64,000 nucleotides of DNA from NCBI RefSeq assembly GCF_012163145.1, contig NZ_JAAVTX010000008.1, positions 62,001 through 126,000 of the forward strand, read 5' to 3'. Position numbers and translations under genes: made by a program. This document shows positions 16,717-26,794 of the stretch, in pieces. Below the pieces are notes generated by a model. It had not been told where the DNA came from. It saw nothing but the letters and a program-made list of their open reading frames with translations, and ran no database searches. Source of the stretch: Falsiroseomonas frigidaquae (GTDB lineage: Bacteria; Pseudomonadota; Alphaproteobacteria; Acetobacterales; Acetobacteraceae). Each line of letters opens with the position of its first letter. Position 1 is the stretch's first letter.

Positions 16717-17654
16717 TCCGCCTTCACCCGTGGATCGATCACGCCGTACAGCAGATCGGTGATGAGGTTCACCACGACGATCAGGAAGCAGTAGATCACC
16801 ATCAGCCCCTGCAGCATCGTGTAGTCCCGCTGGTTCAGCGCGCCGACGATGATCTTGCCCAGACCCGGCCGGTTGAAGACGATCTCCGTCAGCACCGAGT
16901 TGCCGAGCAGGATCCCGACATAGAGCCCCACCACGGTGACGATGGGGATCGAGGCATTCCGCAGGCCATGCACCCAGACCACGCGCCGCCACGGCACGCC
17001 CTTGGCGCGCGCGGTGCGGATATAGTCCTCACTGAGCGAGGCCAGCATGGCGCTACGCGTCACCCGCGTGATGTAGGCCGCCATGATCAGGCCGAGCGCC
17101 ACGGTGGGCAGCACCAGCTTGTGCAGCCGGTCGCCATAGTCGGCGAGATCCGCGCCGCCGATGACGGGGAACCACCGCCAGTGCAGCGAGAAGGCCAATA
17201 GAAGAAAAATGCCGGAGACGAAGACCGGGAAGGACAGGCCGAGCAGCGACAGCACCCGCGCCGCCACATCCACCACGCCGTTGCGGTTCAGCGCCGCCCA
17301 GATGCCGACCGGCACGCCGATGACGACGCCGAAGATCATCGAGGCGATGGTCAGGTCAAGCGTATGCGGCAACACCGCCGCGACCTCTGCCGTGATCGAA
17401 CGGCCGGTGACCATGGAGACGCCGAAATCGCCGACCAGCGCGCTGGTGATGAAGCTGAAATACTGCGCCCACAGCGAGCGATCCAGGCCGAGCCTGGTGC
17501 GCAGCGCCGCAATCGCCTCCGGCGTCGCCTGGTCGCCCAGGATCACCAGCGCCGGGTCGCCGGGCACGATGCGGACGATGATGAAGACCAGCGTCAGCAC
17601 CGCGATCAGCGTCGGCACGGCGGCCAGCAGGCGGCGGATGACGAAGCCGGTCAT
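16713..17654 (-). CDS. DppB-like ABC transporter permease
   Basis: A 313-residue permease with the classic N terminus (MTGFVIRRLLAAVPTLIAV, then LTLVFIIVRIVPGDPA), about six membrane helices, and the EAA loop YIRTARAKGVPWRRVVWVHGLRN. It ends with LITDLLYGVIDPRVK, typical of DppB. It is the first of three ATGA-linked membrane/ATPase genes. A 133-bp palindrome-rich gap separates it from the receptor gene upstream in the same direction; such a gap commonly lets receptor transcripts outnumber those of the channel. Confidence 0.93.
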   Translation of the reverse strand: MTGFVIRRLLAAVPTLIAVLTLVFIIVRIVPGDPALVILGDQATPEAIAALRTRLGLDRSLWAQYFSFITSALVGDFGVSMVTGRSITAEVAAVLPHTLDLTIASMIFGVVIGVPVGIWAALNRNGVVDVAARVLSLLGLSFPVFVSGIFLLLAFSLHWRWFPVIGGADLADYGDRLHKLVLPTVALGLIMAAYITRVTRSAMLASLSEDYIRTARAKGVPWRRVVWVHGLRNASIPIVTVVGLYVGILLGNSVLTEIVFNRPGLGKIIVGALNQRDYTMLQGLMVIYCFLIVVVNLITDLLYGVIDPRVKAE

Positions 17655-17659
17655 GCCGT

Positions 17660-17780
17660 GGCCCCCAGCCCGACCCTCCCCCGCTCCGCGGGAGAGGGGA
17701 AAGACGGCCGCTCCTCCCTACCCCGCCTGCGGGGGGTTGCGGCGCTGCTGCAACGCCGAAGGCTGGCCAGGGTGGGGGCC
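17660..17780. repeat. Palindromic intercistronic element (REP-like)
   Basis: The 133-bp gap between receptor and DppB genes is almost all inverted repeats. GGCCCCCA (17660-17667) pairs with 17773-17780. Inside are CCCGC-TCC-GCGGG (17680-17692, flanked by CCCTCC and AGAGGGG), CCCCGC-CT-GCGGGG (17721-17734) and GTTGC/GCAAC (17736-17754). A related CCCTCCCC/GGGGAGAGGG palindrome occurs at 24954-24988. It probably stabilises or partly terminates the receptor mRNA. Confidence 0.65.
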
Positions 17781-17787
17781 AGGCTCC

Positions 17788-19347
17788 TCACCGCAGCCGC
17801 GTCGCTTCGGTGATCAGCGGGCCGAGGCTCATCGAGCCCTTCAGCTCATAGCCATAGTCAAGGTTGTCGCGGCGGGCGAAGACCAGCAGGGTCTCGATCA
17901 ACGGCACGCCGCAGACATTCTGCACCAGGATGCGCTGTGCCTCCGCCCAGAGCCGCTTCTGCTCCTCGATGTCCGTGCTGACGCGCGCCGCATCGATCTG
18001 GCTGTCCGCCTGGCTGCAATGCGAGAAATTCGTCACCGCCGTCGGCGTGCGGACACGCGACCGGCCATGGAAGAACTGCGTCATGTAGATATCCGCCACC
18101 GGGAAACGCGCCGCGGAGTAATACACCATCGGCGACAGATCCTGCCGGATCTGCTGGTGGAAGGTGGCGTGCTCCACGACCTGCAGGTCGAGCGTGATGC
18201 CGGACCGGCGCAGCTGCTGCTGCACCACCTGCATCATGTTCAGCATCTCCGGCAGCTGCGTGTGGATCACGCGGATGGTGATGCCGTTCGGATGCCCCGC
18301 CTCCGCCAGCAGCGCCCGCGCCCGCGCCGGGTCCGCCGGCAGCAGGCCATTGTCGTTGGTGAAGCCGAGGTAGCCGCGCGGCACCACGGATTGCGCCTCA
18401 CGCGCCACATCCTGGCCGCGGAAGCGCACCAGCTCCGACCGGTTCACCGCATGCGCCATCGCCTGGCGGATGCGGATGTCGTTGAAGGGCGGCTGGTTGG
18501 TGTTGAGGTGCAGGATCGCCAGTTCACCCGGCTCGAACACATCGACCACCGTGTTCGGCACCTGCCGCGTGCGGTTCACCCAGGTCTGGTCGCCGCGGCC
18601 GTAGTTCAGATCCAGCTCCCGGTTCTGGAAGGCCAGGTCGCGGGAGGCGTCGGAGGGGATGAAGCGGTAGCTGATGCGCCCGATCTGCGGCGCGCCCCGG
18701 TAGTACTGCGCATGCGCCACCAGCTCCGCCGACTGGTTCGGCGTCACGCGGTCCAGCGCGAAGGGGCCGGTGCCAATCGGCGAGCGCACGAAATTGTCGC
18801 CCCGCTCCTCCACCGCCCGCTTCGAGACGATGTAGCCGCCCGAGTAGTTGGTCAGGATGCCCAGCATGCTCGGGATGTTTTCCCGCAGCACGATGCGGAC
18901 GGTGTGGCTGTCCACCGCCTCGATGGTCTCGATCGCGCGGTAGTCGGCGGCGAAGGCGCTGGTCGCGGCGGTGCCGGATTTGCGCAGCGAGAAGACGACA
19001 TCCTCAGCCGTCAGCTCGCCATATCCGCCATGGAACTGCACGCCGCGGCGCAGATGGAAGGTCCAGGTCTTGCCATCCGCGCTGCTCTCCCAACGCTCGG
19101 CGAGATCGGGCTCGATCTCGGCCGGGTTGATGGAACCGGGCTTGAAGCGGACCAGCCCGTTGAACATCCACGCCACCACGACACGATCGATGGTGGAGAC
19201 GGCGAAATGCGGATCGAGCCGACCCACATCCTGCGCCGCCATGCCGACGCGCAGCGTCTGGCCTTGCGCCATGGCGGTCGTGTTGAACCCGATGGCGGAC
19301 GCAATGGCCAGGGCGCTGCCAAGCAGCGCCGCCCGAAATCCCCGCAT
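17788..19347 (-). CDS. ABC transporter substrate-binding protein, family 5 (opine/peptide type)
   Basis: A 519-residue periplasmic receptor with signal peptide (MRGFRAALLGSALAIASAIG...AMA). The family blocks are QTLRVGMAAQDVGRLDP, WMFNGLVRFKPGS, TFHLRRGVQFHGG, GTGPFALDRV and ADPARARALLAEAG. It lies between the flavoenzyme genes and DppBCF, 32 bp after the former, and is the expected receptor of this transporter. It is paralogous to the divergent receptor at 27981-29489, with matching openings and matching GPLITEATRL / GPAITAATRL ends. Two receptors may therefore feed one channel. Confidence 0.9.
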   Translation of the reverse strand: MRGFRAALLGSALAIASAIGFNTTAMAQGQTLRVGMAAQDVGRLDPHFAVSTIDRVVVAWMFNGLVRFKPGSINPAEIEPDLAERWESSADGKTWTFHLRRGVQFHGGYGELTAEDVVFSLRKSGTAATSAFAADYRAIETIEAVDSHTVRIVLRENIPSMLGILTNYSGGYIVSKRAVEERGDNFVRSPIGTGPFALDRVTPNQSAELVAHAQYYRGAPQIGRISYRFIPSDASRDLAFQNRELDLNYGRGDQTWVNRTRQVPNTVVDVFEPGELAILHLNTNQPPFNDIRIRQAMAHAVNRSELVRFRGQDVAREAQSVVPRGYLGFTNDNGLLPADPARARALLAEAGHPNGITIRVIHTQLPEMLNMMQVVQQQLRRSGITLDLQVVEHATFHQQIRQDLSPMVYYSAARFPVADIYMTQFFHGRSRVRTPTAVTNFSHCSQADSQIDAARVSTDIEEQKRLWAEAQRILVQNVCGVPLIETLLVFARRDNLDYGYELKGSMSLGPLITEATRLR

Positions 19348-19379
19348 GAAATTATTCCCCGTTTGCCTTGGGCGGAAGC

Positions 19380-20498
19380 TTAGACCGCTCCGGAGGCCGC
19401 CGTGAAGCGCCCGATATCGAATGCATCGAGCGGCACGTCCGTCGCGCCATCCATCACCAGCTCCGACAGCACCGCGCCGACGCCCGGGCCGGTCTGGAAG
19501 CCCTCGCCGCAGAAGCCGAAGGCATGCAGCAGGCCGGGCGTGGTGTGGGACGGGCCGAGCACCGGGAAATGGTCCGGCATCTCGCCATCCGTGCCGGTCC
19601 AGCTTCGGATCACCATGGCATCCGCCAGGCGCGGGATGACCGCGATGGCGCGCTGCATCGCACCAAAAGCCGCATCGGGGCGCGGCCGCGTCACCCGGAT
19701 TTCCGCATCGCTCTCGCCGCGCCCGCCGCCGAAGATGACGTTGCCGCGCGGGATCTGGCGCAGATACAGGTCGCCGCCGACCACGCCGAGGCTCTCGCGC
19801 AGAAAATAGGGCAGCGGCTCCGTCACCAGCATGTTCGGGTGCAGCTTCTCGATCGGCACCGCCTCCCCGAACCGCGCCGCAATCTCGCCGCCCCAGAAGC
19901 CGGCGCAGTTCAGCAGCCAGGGTGCGGTGAAGCCCTGGCCATTCGCCAGCACCTCGAAGTTGCTGCCGTCATGCGCGAAAGCCGTGACCGCATGGTGTTC
20001 CCGGATATCGGCGCCGGCCGCACGCGCCGCACGTGCCAGCGCCGGGGCCAGCAGGCGCGGATTGGCGGAGCCATCCTCCTCCATCAGGCTGCCGGCGATG
20101 ACGACATCGCTGAAATACGGGTGCTGTTGCCGGATCGCGTTGCGGCCGATCATGCGCGGGCGCAGGCCGTGTTCCGCGGCCAGCGCGTTCCAGCGCAGCA
20201 GTTCCGCCTCATCCGCCGCACTGCGAGCGAGCTTCAGATGCCCGCAGGGATCGAATTCCACATCCGCGCCGGTGAGTTCAGTGATGCGTGACCAGATTTC
20301 CCGCGACTTCCGCGCCAGCGGCAGGCCGGCCGGGTCGCGGCCCTGCTGGCGCACGCCGCCATAATTCACCCCGGTCGCCTGCCCGCCGACCAGCCCGCGT
20401 TCCAGCAGCACCACGCGCACGCCACGCCTTGCCAGGTGCAGCGCCGCGGAACACCCCGCGCCGCCGCCACCGACAACCAGCACATCCGCCTGGACCAT
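19380..20498 (-). CDS. FAD-dependent oxidoreductase, DadA/opine-oxidase beta (HcnC)-like subunit
   Basis: A 372-residue DAO-fold flavoprotein. The ADP-binding motif DVLVVGGGGAGCSAALHLARRG starts at residue 5. The family end IRSWTGTDGEMPDHFPVLG, then HAFGFCGEGFQTGPGVG, completes the FAD site. It belongs with glycine/D-amino-acid oxidases and HcnC/OoxB subunits, which oxidise a C-N bond of an amino acid derivative. ATG 20498 shares one base with the stop of the alpha subunit gene, giving a gamma-alpha-beta order typical of three-subunit opine, hydroxyproline and cyanide-forming dehydrogenases. Confidence 0.85.
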   Translation of the reverse strand: MVQADVLVVGGGGAGCSAALHLARRGVRVVLLERGLVGGQATGVNYGGVRQQGRDPAGLPLARKSREIWSRITELTGADVEFDPCGHLKLARSAADEAELLRWNALAAEHGLRPRMIGRNAIRQQHPYFSDVVIAGSLMEEDGSANPRLLAPALARAARAAGADIREHHAVTAFAHDGSNFEVLANGQGFTAPWLLNCAGFWGGEIAARFGEAVPIEKLHPNMLVTEPLPYFLRESLGVVGGDLYLRQIPRGNVIFGGGRGESDAEIRVTRPRPDAAFGAMQRAIAVIPRLADAMVIRSWTGTDGEMPDHFPVLGPSHTTPGLLHAFGFCGEGFQTGPGVGAVLSELVMDGATDVPLDAFDIGRFTAASGAV

Positions 20499-21856
20499 CA
20501 GCCCACCTGTTGCAGCGGCACCGGCTTCACCGGCGGCTGGCCGCGCAAGCGCCCCACTTCCGGCACCTCCACCTGCAGCGCACGCGCCAGCACGGCCGCC
20601 GCCGGCGTGCCACACAGGCGCCCCTGGCAGCGCCCCATGCCGATGCGGGAGAAGGCCTTGGCCCGGTTGAGCTCCGGCGCATCCGCCGCCGCCGCGGCGC
20701 GCAATTCGCCGGCCGTGATCACCTCGCAGCGGCAGACGGAGGTACTGTCCTCCATCCGCGCGGCCAGCCGCGCCGGATAGGGGAAGGCCTGTTCCAGCGC
20801 CGCGCGGAAGCGGCGCTCGGTGCGCAGCCTGCCATCCAGATGCTTGCTCAAGGCCATGTCGGAGGGCAGCTTCGCATCGGCCAGCAGCGCCAGCGCCGCG
20901 CGCGCGCCGCCGAGTTCCGCCACATCCACCCCGCCGATGCCGGCGCCATCGCCCGCCAGGTACACGCCCGCCATCGGAGACCGCCCGGCGGCATCCTTGC
21001 GCGGCACCCAGTTCTGCTGCGTCGCATCATAATCGAAGGGCACGCCGGCGAGGTCGGCCAACTGCGCCTCCGGCTTCAGCCCCCAGCCCATCGCCACCGC
21101 ATCGCAGGGGGTGACGTGTTCCTTCCACGCCGCGTCGCGCCAATGCACGGCGGTGACGTTGTCGACCCCCTCGATCGCCAGCGGCGTGATGTCCTCATGC
21201 AGCTTCACGCCACGCAGCTTGAGCTGGGCGTACAAACCCATGCCGCGCAGCAGCGTCGGCACGTTCCACAGCATGCCGGCGCCGAAGCGCGCCTTGGTGA
21301 GAAAATCCGTGGTGTCCAGCACCGCCGCCGGCTTGGCGCCGGCCTTGGCGTATTGCAGCGCGGTCAGCCACAGCAGCGGGCCCGTGCCGATCAGCACCGG
21401 GTTGGCACCAACCCCCACCCCCTGCGACTTCAGCGCCACCTGCGCGCCGCCGAGCGTGGTGGCGCCGGGCAGGTTCCAGCCGGGCAGCGGCAGCACGCGG
21501 TCCATCGCGCCGGTGCACAGGATCAGCGCACCATAGGCCACCTCATCCTGCGCCGCGCCATTGGCCAGGATATGCAGGACCTTGGCGTCCGGCCGGATGT
21601 TCCAGACCAGCGTGTCCGGCCGCCAATCGACCCGCGCCTTCAGCGCATCCAGCGTGGCGTGCAGGCGCTTGGCGCGACCGGCATCGGCGCCGTACAGCGC
21701 GGCATGGCTGCGGCTGAAGCCGGCTGGCGGGCGCTGGGTGATGCGGCCGCCGCCATCGGCGCCCTCCTCGATCCAGATCGGCGTGACGCCGGCCCGGACA
21801 AGCTGCTCCACCGCGCGGATACCGGCAGGGCCGGCGCCAACCACCACAACCTTCAT
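20498..21856 (-). CDS. Opine-oxidase alpha (HcnB)-like FAD/NAD(P)-binding subunit with [2Fe-2S] C terminus
   Basis: A 452-residue pyridine-nucleotide-disulfide-type flavoprotein. The first dinucleotide fold is MKVVVVGAGPAGIRAVEQLV; a second sits in the middle (VLIGTGPLLWL); AGDGAGIGG is the late FAD motif. The C-terminal BFD-like domain (about residues 375-425) has C-R-C-E and GRCQGRLC, four cysteines for a [2Fe-2S] cluster. It is coupled to the small ferredoxin-like gene (ATGA) and to the beta subunit. It probably relays electrons from the beta-subunit flavin. Confidence 0.87.
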   Translation of the reverse strand: MKVVVVGAGPAGIRAVEQLVRAGVTPIWIEEGADGGGRITQRPPAGFSRSHAALYGADAGRAKRLHATLDALKARVDWRPDTLVWNIRPDAKVLHILANGAAQDEVAYGALILCTGAMDRVLPLPGWNLPGATTLGGAQVALKSQGVGVGANPVLIGTGPLLWLTALQYAKAGAKPAAVLDTTDFLTKARFGAGMLWNVPTLLRGMGLYAQLKLRGVKLHEDITPLAIEGVDNVTAVHWRDAAWKEHVTPCDAVAMGWGLKPEAQLADLAGVPFDYDATQQNWVPRKDAAGRSPMAGVYLAGDGAGIGGVDVAELGGARAALALLADAKLPSDMALSKHLDGRLRTERRFRAALEQAFPYPARLAARMEDSTSVCRCEVITAGELRAAAAADAPELNRAKAFSRIGMGRCQGRLCGTPAAAVLARALQVEVPEVGRLRGQPPVKPVPLQQVG

Positions 21857-22128
21857 CGCCTGATCACCTCAATCCCGGGTTCGACCAATGTCGTGCAGGC
21901 ACGCCGGACGCCCTTCCCCGCCACCACCACCCAGCAATCCTGGCAGGCCCCCATCCAGCAGAAGCCGGCGCGGCCGCCATCGCCGAATTCGCTGGTGCGG
22001 ACATGGCCGAGCCCGGCCGTCAGCATCGCCGTCAACAACGTGTCGCCCTGCTTCGCCGGCACCGCCACGCCATCGACGCTGAACATCAGGTCGGGTCGGT
22101 TTTGGTCAAGCAGGCGCGTTGCTGTCAC
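21853..22128 (-). CDS. Small [2Fe-2S] protein, opine-oxidase gamma (HcnA)-like subunit
   Basis: A 91-residue ferredoxin-like protein with FCWMGACQDC followed by RRAC: C-x4-C-x2-C-x11-C, the plant-type [2Fe-2S] pattern of HcnA and hydroxyproline dehydrogenase gamma subunits. The start is GTG 22128: it forms a GTGA overlap with the upstream SDR stop, whereas the longer frame would need TTG 22149 inside that gene. It hands over directly to the alpha subunit gene by ATGA. Expected partner in a membrane-linked or soluble dehydrogenase complex. Confidence 0.87.
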   Translation of the reverse strand: MTATRLLDQNRPDLMFSVDGVAVPAKQGDTLLTAMLTAGLGHVRTSEFGDGGRAGFCWMGACQDCWVVVAGKGVRRACTTLVEPGIEVIRR

Positions 22129-22809
22129 AGCAGCGCCTCGAACCGGCAATTCACCTTCAGCTCGCCGACGCTGGCGGTATTGGGCAGGCGCATCACCATC
22201 TCGGCCAGCGCCGCCACATCCTCCGGCCGGCTCATCGCCTCGCGCGGGAATTTCGCCGCCATGGTCATTTCCGTCGCGACGAAGCCGGGGCAGATCGCGG
22301 TGGCGCGGATGCCATGTTCCCAGCCGAGCCGCCGCACTTCCTGCGTCAGCGCCACCACGGCGAATTTGCTCATCGCGTAGCCGAGATTCTCATTCGCCAC
22401 GCGCTTGCCGGACAGCGAGGACAGGTTCACCACCCTGCCCTCCCCGCCCGCGACCAGATGCGGCCAGGCGGCGCGGATGAGGCGCATCGGGGCCTTCACA
22501 TTGACCCGCCACATGGCGTCGTGCTCGGTCTCGTCTTCATCCAGCAGGCGCGCCTTGGGGTTGATGCCGGCGGCGTTCACCACCGCGTCGATCCGCCCGA
22601 AGCGCGCCATGGTCGCGGCCACCCAGGCCTCGGAACTGCCCGGCTGCTCGGCATCCCAGCGATGCAGCATCAGGTCCGGCCCGGCCACAAGCTTGCCGGG
22701 GCTGCGGATGCCGGCGCTGATCAGCCAGCCGGAGCCATGCAGGCGGCGCAGGACTTCGCGCCCGATACCGCGCGAGGCGCCGGTGATGAGGACGACGCGA
22801 CCGACCGGA

Positions 22810-22817
<8 letters not shown>
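22125..22817 (-). CDS. SDR-family oxidoreductase
   Basis: A 230-residue classical short-chain dehydrogenase. The cofactor motif is [11 protein letters not shown], the NNAG equivalent is [11 protein letters not shown], the active site is S (LSSLSG) with YAMSK, and PGFVATEM follows. It overlaps the DppD-like gene by 8 bp upstream and the gamma subunit by GTGA downstream, so it is embedded in the transport/oxidase train. It likely acts on the carbonyl product of the flavoenzyme, or prepares the substrate. NAD versus NADP preference cannot be settled. Confidence 0.87.
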
Positions 22818-23796
<979 letters not shown>

Positions 23797-23826
23797 GGCC
23801 GAGCCTGCGCCAGCCAGCCGCGCGCA

Positions 23827-24942
23827 TCAAGCCGGAACGGTAAAGCGGTCCTGCGTGAAGGGCGCGATCGGCAGGTTCGTGGCGCCACGCGCCATCAGCT
23901 CCGCCACCGCGGCGCCGGCGGCGGGGGAAAGCTGGAAGCCGTGGCCGGAGAAGCCGAAGGAATGGAACAGGCCGGGCAGGCTGCGGCTTTCACCGATCAC
24001 CGGCATGTCGTCCGGCGGCCGCGCCTCGGTGCCGGTCCAGGTGCGGATGATCCGCGCGCCGGCGACGCAGGGGAAGATCTGCGCCGCGATCTGGGCGGCG
24101 AAGGCCAGGCTGCCGAACAGGACGGAGGAGGTCTCCGCCACCTTGTCGTTGCGTCCCTGATGGCCGCCACCGATCACCACCGTGCCGGCCGCCGTCTGCT
24201 TGAAGGACAGCGCCCGGGCCGTCGCGCCCACGGTGGGATCGACGAAATGCGGCAGGCGCTCCGTCACGATCATCATGCTGGCCTTGGTGCCGCAGGGGAT
24301 GGTCTCGCCGGCCAGCGCGGCGAGATCGGGCGCCCAGGCGCCGGCGCAATTGGCCACGCGCTCGGCCTCGAATTCGCCCTGGTCCGTCTGCACCCGGATG
24401 CTGCCATCGGCGGTGCGGTCGAGCCCGGTGACGGCGACGCCTTCGCGGATCACCACGCCCGCCTGCTCCGCCGCGCGCCGGAAGGCCATCACCGTCCGCA
24501 TCGGATCGGCCGAGCCGTCATCACGCGTGACGATGGCGCCGACCACATGGCGGGACACGGCGGGCAGCAGGCGGCGGACCTCCGCCTGGTCCACCACCTC
24601 CTCATGCGTCCAGCCAAGCGCGCGGACCTGCGCGACGCGGGCGTGGTTCTTCGCCATGTCGGCCTCGCTCTCGGCCACCTTCACCTGGCCGGTGGCACGG
24701 AAGCCGCAATCATCGCCGACCAGCGCCTCGATGCCGTGCCACATCTCGGCCGCGATGACGGAGAGCGCAATCTCCGGCAGCGCCCGGCCGAGGCGCCGCA
24801 CGCCGCCCGCATTCACCCCGCTGGAATGCCGCCCGACATGGCGGCGCTCCAGCAGCGTGACCTGCCAGCCGGGGGTGCGTGCCAGATGCAGGGCGGTGGA
24901 CAGCCCATGCAGCCCGCCGCCGATGACGAGCGCCTTCTTCAT
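23827..24942 (-). CDS. FAD-dependent oxidoreductase, DadA/opine-oxidase beta-like
   Basis: A 371-residue DAO-fold flavoprotein: MKKALVIGGGLHGLSTALHLA, SSGVNAGGVRRLGR, a mid-region GSADPMRTV, and the closing IRTWTGTEARPPDDMPVIG and FSGHGFQLSPAAG. It is clearly related to the protein at 19380-20498 and less so to that at 26778-27914, making three beta-type subunits in one gene train. It probably oxidises an N-substituted amino acid together with the alpha/gamma pair encoded just upstream. A strong palindrome lies between it and the alpha gene. Confidence 0.84.
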   Translation of the reverse strand: MKKALVIGGGLHGLSTALHLARTPGWQVTLLERRHVGRHSSGVNAGGVRRLGRALPEIALSVIAAEMWHGIEALVGDDCGFRATGQVKVAESEADMAKNHARVAQVRALGWTHEEVVDQAEVRRLLPAVSRHVVGAIVTRDDGSADPMRTVMAFRRAAEQAGVVIREGVAVTGLDRTADGSIRVQTDQGEFEAERVANCAGAWAPDLAALAGETIPCGTKASMMIVTERLPHFVDPTVGATARALSFKQTAAGTVVIGGGHQGRNDKVAETSSVLFGSLAFAAQIAAQIFPCVAGARIIRTWTGTEARPPDDMPVIGESRSLPGLFHSFGFSGHGFQLSPAAGAAVAELMARGATNLPIAPFTQDRFTVPA

Positions 24943-24953
24943 GGGTGCGCCAT

Positions 24954-24988
24954 GAAGCCCTCCCCCCCCGTGGGGGGGAGAGGGCTTC
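24954..24988. repeat. Long palindrome inside the oxidase gene train
   Basis: GAAGCCCT plus a C-run (24954-24969) mirrors a G-run plus AGGGCTTC (24972-24988), a hairpin of about 16 bp with one interior mismatch and a tiny loop. It sits in the only sizeable gap (71 bp) of the upstream half of the unit. It shares the CCCTCCCC/GGGGAGAGGG core with 17674-17699, so it is probably a genome-wide extragenic repeat acting as an mRNA processing or attenuation point. Confidence 0.65.
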
Positions 24989-25013
24989 TTCGGCCAAGCC
25001 GATACGGGCGTCA

Positions 25014-26501
25014 TCATCCCGCCAGCGCCGCCAACTCGCCCAGCGTCAGCGGCTTGGTCGGGAAGCGGGTGCGGAAGGGCTCCACCTCGCCCCCCTCCAC
25101 GCCGCGCGCCGCCGCGATCACCCCATGCACCGCCGGCCCGCATATCCGCCCCTGGCAGGGTCCCATGCCGGCCCTGGTAAAAGCCTTGGTCTGGTTGGCG
25201 CCGAGGCAGCCCAGCCCCACCGCCTGCCGCACCCGCCCGGCCGTCACTTCCTCACACCGGCAGAGGATGGTCTCGTCCGGGATGGCGGCTTCCGGCAGGG
25301 GCGGGAACATCGCATCCAGGAACGGGCGCGGCGCCAGTTGGCGGTCGCGCAGCAGGCGCAGCGGCCCGGACCTGGCGTCGCGTTCATCCGTGGTGATGCG
25401 GCCCAGCGCGCGCGCCGCTTCCAGCGCCGCGATGCGACCGGATAGCGCCGCGGCGCGGGCGCCGCCGATGCCGCCCGAATCACCCGCCACCATCACCCCG
25501 GCCACCGCCGTATTGCCCCAGACATCCAGCCCCGGCCGCCAGCAGCGCTGCACCGGGTCCCAGCCATGGGTCACGCCGGCGATGGCGCGCGTAACCTGGG
25601 TATTCGGCACCACGCCATCATGCAGCAGCAGCAGATCCGCCGCATGCGCCACGCCATCCACCAGGATGCGTTCCAGCCGCCCCTCGCCTTCGGCCCGCAA
25701 TTCCCGCGCCGGAGTCACCTGCACCGCGCGCTTCACCTGGCGCTGCCAGACAAGGCCGCGCCAGAGATATTCCGGCGCCTTCAGCGCCCGCATCAGATAG
25801 GGCCGCGCCCGCGCAAAGCCGCCGGGCGGCGACAGGTCGATGATGCCGGCGATGCGCCCGCCCTTGGCCAGCGCCTGGACCGCATAGAGCCACAGCAGCG
25901 GCCCCTGCCCGGCCAGCCAGACATTCCCCTCCGGCACCAGCCCGGCCGTCTTCAGCGCGATCTGCGCGGCGCCGACGCTCATCACCCCCGGCAGGGTCCA
26001 GCCCGGGATGGGCAGCGGCCGCTCCGTGGCGCCGGCGGCGAGGATCAGCCGCTCCGCCTGGATGGTCCGGGCCGCGCCACCCTCGGACCAGAAGACCTTG
26101 CCGCCGGGTTCCACGGCCCAGAGCGTGGCGTTGGGCCGGTACTGCGCGCCGGAGGCCCGAAAGGCGGCGGCGAGCTTGGCGCCGTCCTTGTCCTGGTCGT
26201 CCGACACAGCGCCCTTTGCCAGACGCGCCTCGACGGCGCCCTTTGCCAGACGCGCCTCGACGGCGCCCTTTGCCAGACGCGCCTCGACGGCGCCCTTTGC
26301 CAGACGCGCCTCGACGGCGCGATGCACCTGCCCGCCCGGCGCCCCATTCTCATCCAGCACCAGCACCCGCATGCCATGCGCGCGCGCCTCGGTGGCCGCC
26401 GCCATGCCGGCGGGACCGGCGCCGAGCACCAGCAGGTCTACGCTCTCCGCCACCGGCGCCGTGGCCTCCTGTCCGGCGGTCCATTCGTCGGCGACGCTCA
26501 T
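25014..26501 (-). CDS. Opine-oxidase alpha (HcnB)-like subunit with internal 9-residue repeat
   Basis: A 495-residue flavoprotein like that at 20498-21856. VDLLVLGAGPAGMAA starts near residue 21, a second nucleotide fold holds WLAGQGPLLWL, the late FAD motif is AGDSGGIGG, and the C-terminal [2Fe-2S] domain has CRCEE and GPCQGRIC. After GGQVHRA it carries VEARLAKGA four times (about residues 63-98), encoded by perfect 27-bp repeats. The frame is kept, so the protein is probably made with a 27-36 residue insertion in a loop after the first FAD-binding segment. ATGA overlap with the gamma gene. Confidence 0.87.
   Translation of the reverse strand: MSVADEWTAGQEATAPVAESVDLLVLGAGPAGMAAATEARAHGMRVLVLDENGAPGGQVHRAVEARLAKGAVEARLAKGAVEARLAKGAVEARLAKGAVSDDQDKDGAKLAAAFRASGAQYRPNATLWAVEPGGKVFWSEGGAARTIQAERLILAAGATERPLPIPGWTLPGVMSVGAAQIALKTAGLVPEGNVWLAGQGPLLWLYAVQALAKGGRIAGIIDLSPPGGFARARPYLMRALKAPEYLWRGLVWQRQVKRAVQVTPARELRAEGEGRLERILVDGVAHAADLLLLHDGVVPNTQVTRAIAGVTHGWDPVQRCWRPGLDVWGNTAVAGVMVAGDSGGIGGARAAALSGRIAALEAARALGRITTDERDARSGPLRLLRDRQLAPRPFLDAMFPPLPEAAIPDETILCRCEEVTAGRVRQAVGLGCLGANQTKAFTRAGMGPCQGRICGPAVHGVIAAARGVEGGEVEPFRTRFPTKPLTLGELAALAG
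26209..26316. repeat. Four perfect tandem copies of a 27-bp coding repeat
   Basis: Units 26209-26235, 26236-26262, 26263-26289 and 26290-26316 are identical, each beginning GCGCCCTTTGCCAGACGC. On the coding (reverse) strand each gives VEARLAKGA, so copy-number change would keep the reading frame. The lack of any divergence between copies points to recent or ongoing expansion. Confidence 0.95.
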
Positions 26502-26794
26502 GCCGCCTCCTCCTCGAAGCTGCGGGCGCCGTGCTGGATCCCGGCGACCAGGCCAGGCGTCACCGGCACCAGGCAGGCCTGCATGTTCTGCGTGCCCGCC
26601 ACCTGCACCAGGCAGTCGAAGCAGGCGCCCATCAGGCAGAGCGGGCCGCGTGCCGCGCCCGTCACCGGCGTCTCCCGGAAGCTGGTGATGCCGGCGGCCA
26701 GCAGCGCCGCGGCCAGGCTTTCGCCGGCGCGTGCAGGAAGCTCCCGCCCCTCCCAGACAATGGTGCAGTCGGTGGGCTCAGTGCGACGAAACAT
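26498..26794 (-). CDS. Small [2Fe-2S] protein, opine-oxidase gamma-like subunit
   Basis: A 98-residue ferredoxin-like protein with LCLMGACFDC and MQAC: C-x4-C-x2-C-x11-C, the same pattern as its paralogue at 21853-22128. It also has GESLAAALLAAG as in HcnA-type subunits. It overlaps the beta-like gene upstream by 17 bp and the alpha gene downstream by ATGA, so a full beta-gamma-alpha set is made from 27914 to 25014. It probably carries electrons from the flavin sites to a quinone or other acceptor. Confidence 0.88.
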   Translation of the reverse strand: MFRRTEPTDCTIVWEGRELPARAGESLAAALLAAGITSFRETPVTGAARGPLCLMGACFDCLVQVAGTQNMQACLVPVTPGLVAGIQHGARSFEEEAA

